Below, piece after piece: positions 63,030 through 64,000 of a DNA stretch of 64,000 nucleotides. The DNA comes from CAZADS01 sp964483985. GTDB taxonomy: Bacteria > Pseudomonadota > Alphaproteobacteria > Thalassobaculales > Thalassobaculaceae. The notes below the pieces were generated by a model, which did not search any database, was not told where the DNA came from, and saw only the letters and a program-made list of their open reading frames with translations. The DNA lies in NCBI GenBank assembly GCA_964483985.1, contig CAZADS010000061.1, positions 1 through 64,000 on the forward strand, in the 5' to 3' direction. Every line of letters begins with the position of its first letter. The first letter of the stretch is position 1. A program made the position numbers and the translations under genes.

Positions 63030-63626
63030 ATGTCGAACCGGCTGTTTATTATTATTTTTACTTTACTTTTTATCGCGTTGGTTGTCGGTCTTACTTACAA
63101 TATGTGGTATGTTAAGAATGCTGGCCTCAACGGTACTGGACCGACAGTTCAGTTAGGTGGTCCCTTTGAATTAATAGACCAAAACGGTCGGAAAGTAAGG
63201 GATACAGATTTTGACGATAAAATTAAAATAATATATTTTGGATATACTTATTGCCCCGACATTTGTCCAACGGGCCTCGCTACCATTAGCGAAGCACTGA
63301 ATCAATTAGGCTCAGGTGCAACAGAAGTGAAACCAATTTTTATCACTTTAGACCCAAAACGCGACAGTGTCGAAGTAATGGCAGACTACCACCAGCATTT
63401 TCACAAAAGTTTTAGCTATCTAACTGGAACTGAAAAACAAATAAATAGCGTTGCAAAATTGTATCGAATTTATCATCAAAAAAGAGAAGCTGGGGATTCT
63501 TTAAACTATCTAATAGATCATTCCACCATTAGTTATGTTATGTCTAAAAGTGGCCAGTACCAAGCACACTTCGATCAAAATGCCTCACCTGAATTTATCG
63601 TTAACATCTTGAAAAAAATGATATGA
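63030..63626 (+). CDS. SCO1/SenC family protein
   Basis: 198 residues with one N-terminal membrane anchor (about 5-25) and a thioredoxin-like periplasmic domain. The copper CxxxC motif is in YTYCPDICP (Cys75, Cys79), and DHSTISYVM supplies His164, so the full copper site is present. SCO proteins deliver copper to the CuA site of cytochrome c oxidase. No oxidase gene is in the window. PTVQLGGPFELIDQNGRKV is the usual fold start. Confidence 0.92.
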   Translation: MSNRLFIIIFTLLFIALVVGLTYNMWYVKNAGLNGTGPTVQLGGPFELIDQNGRKVRDTDFDDKIKIIYFGYTYCPDICPTGLATISEALNQLGSGATEVKPIFITLDPKRDSVEVMADYHQHFHKSFSYLTGTEKQINSVAKLYRIYHQKREAGDSLNYLIDHSTISYVMSKSGQYQAHFDQNASPEFIVNILKKMI

Positions 63627-63691
63627 AATCTTTTATAGTAGAACGGAAAGTTACTCCGCAATGATAAATTAAGCCACAAATAGCAAATATT

Positions 63692-63961
63692 ATGAAAACC
63701 ACTTCTACGTTATCCGGTCGGATAATGCGATTGCCAATGTTTGACGGCACCCTTCCTGATAAAGGCCCTATTCATTTGGTATCAGATGAGGGAGATGAAT
63801 ATCTTCTAATTAGCGAAACGTCCGATACCCCAGGCCCTGTCGAACATCTCGCGGCGGCCTCTTCAATGGATTTTGAACCATATATCAATCAGGACATGGT
63901 CGTGAAAGGCGATGTGCTTGGTACTGTAATCTGGGCAGCCACTATTTTTGAATCCAAATAA
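63692..63961 (+). CDS. Small protein of unknown function
   Basis: 89 residues, acidic (many D and E), without a signal peptide or membrane segment. Alternating strands (LLISETSDT, VVKGDVLGTVIWAATIFES) suggest a small beta-rich fold. I do not recognise a family. It follows the SCO gene by 65 bases on the same strand, which is too far to insist on one operon. The start ATG at 63692 has no obvious ribosome site. The 39 bases after it hold nothing recognisable. Confidence 0.6.
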   Translation: MKTTSTLSGRIMRLPMFDGTLPDKGPIHLVSDEGDEYLLISETSDTPGPVEHLAAASSMDFEPYINQDMVVKGDVLGTVIWAATIFESK

Positions 63962-64000
63962 TTTGATGATTGCAAACGTGTTAAAGTGCATCATTTTATA

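Overview
The window is a chromosomal segment of a moderately AT-rich alphaproteobacterium. The strongest evidence is the gene order rplU-rpmA-obgE-proB-proA-nadD-rsfS-rlmH-gpmI-(EnvC-like)-ctpA-(divergent polysaccharide deacetylase)-rppH. This order, the coaBC-dut-moeB block and a RegB/ActS-type kinase with a GGMANPF quinone motif all fit the Rhodospirillales and relatives. TRAP, TauD, PhyH, CaiB and GMC families suggest a free-living, probably marine, heterotroph that takes up organic acids, amino acids and other small organics (inference).

Layout. 1-3 kb: minus-strand housekeeping block (SH3-like protein, moeB, dut, coaBC, zinc-finger protein). 3-13 kb: a lipase-like lipoprotein, tRNA-Arg, a frameshifted cupin gene, an MlrC-type peptidase, a decayed amidohydrolase, a PhyH dioxygenase, a SixA phosphatase, a small lipoprotein and an orphan TRAP large permease. 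13-20 kb: thioesterase/PPOX pair, a two-gene ABC-2 transporter, a RegB-like kinase without its regulator, and two adjacent TPR-fused enzymes (a methyltransferase and a 2OG-Fe(II) oxygenase). 20.1-22.9 kb: tRNA-Phe, an integrase stump, a decayed second tRNA-Phe copy, a superfamily 2 helicase and tRNA-Ser; this looks like the scar of an integrated element. 23-37 kb: the conserved core operon, a class A penicillin-binding protein and an LLM flavoenzyme. 38-42.7 kb: a complete branched-chain-amino-acid-type ABC importer with a strong stem-loop between the binding protein and permease genes. 42.7-60 kb: a catabolic region with a decayed zinc alcohol dehydrogenase, thioesterase, two CaiB transferases, a BacNav-type channel, class II aldolases, an enolase-superfamily enzyme, hydrolase, aldo/keto reductase, TauD, GMC oxidoreductase, TauE permease, a degenerate EAL protein and an enoyl-CoA hydratase. 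60-64 kb: a cold-shock protein, cobalamin nucleotide-loop genes (cobT broken by one stop codon, cobS, cobC), a SCO protein and a small unknown protein.

A recurrent theme is gene decay. Two genes (amidohydrolase, alcohol dehydrogenase) carry several stops and frameshifts and are true pseudogenes. Two more (cupin, cobT) carry a single lesion each and could be recent mutations or sequence errors. An integrase and a tRNA copy are also remnants. No CRISPR array, rRNA operon, intact prophage or insertion sequence was seen, and no clearly new multi-gene system. The most unusual intact arrangement is the TPR-methyltransferase/TPR-oxygenase pair at 16.9-20.0 kb.
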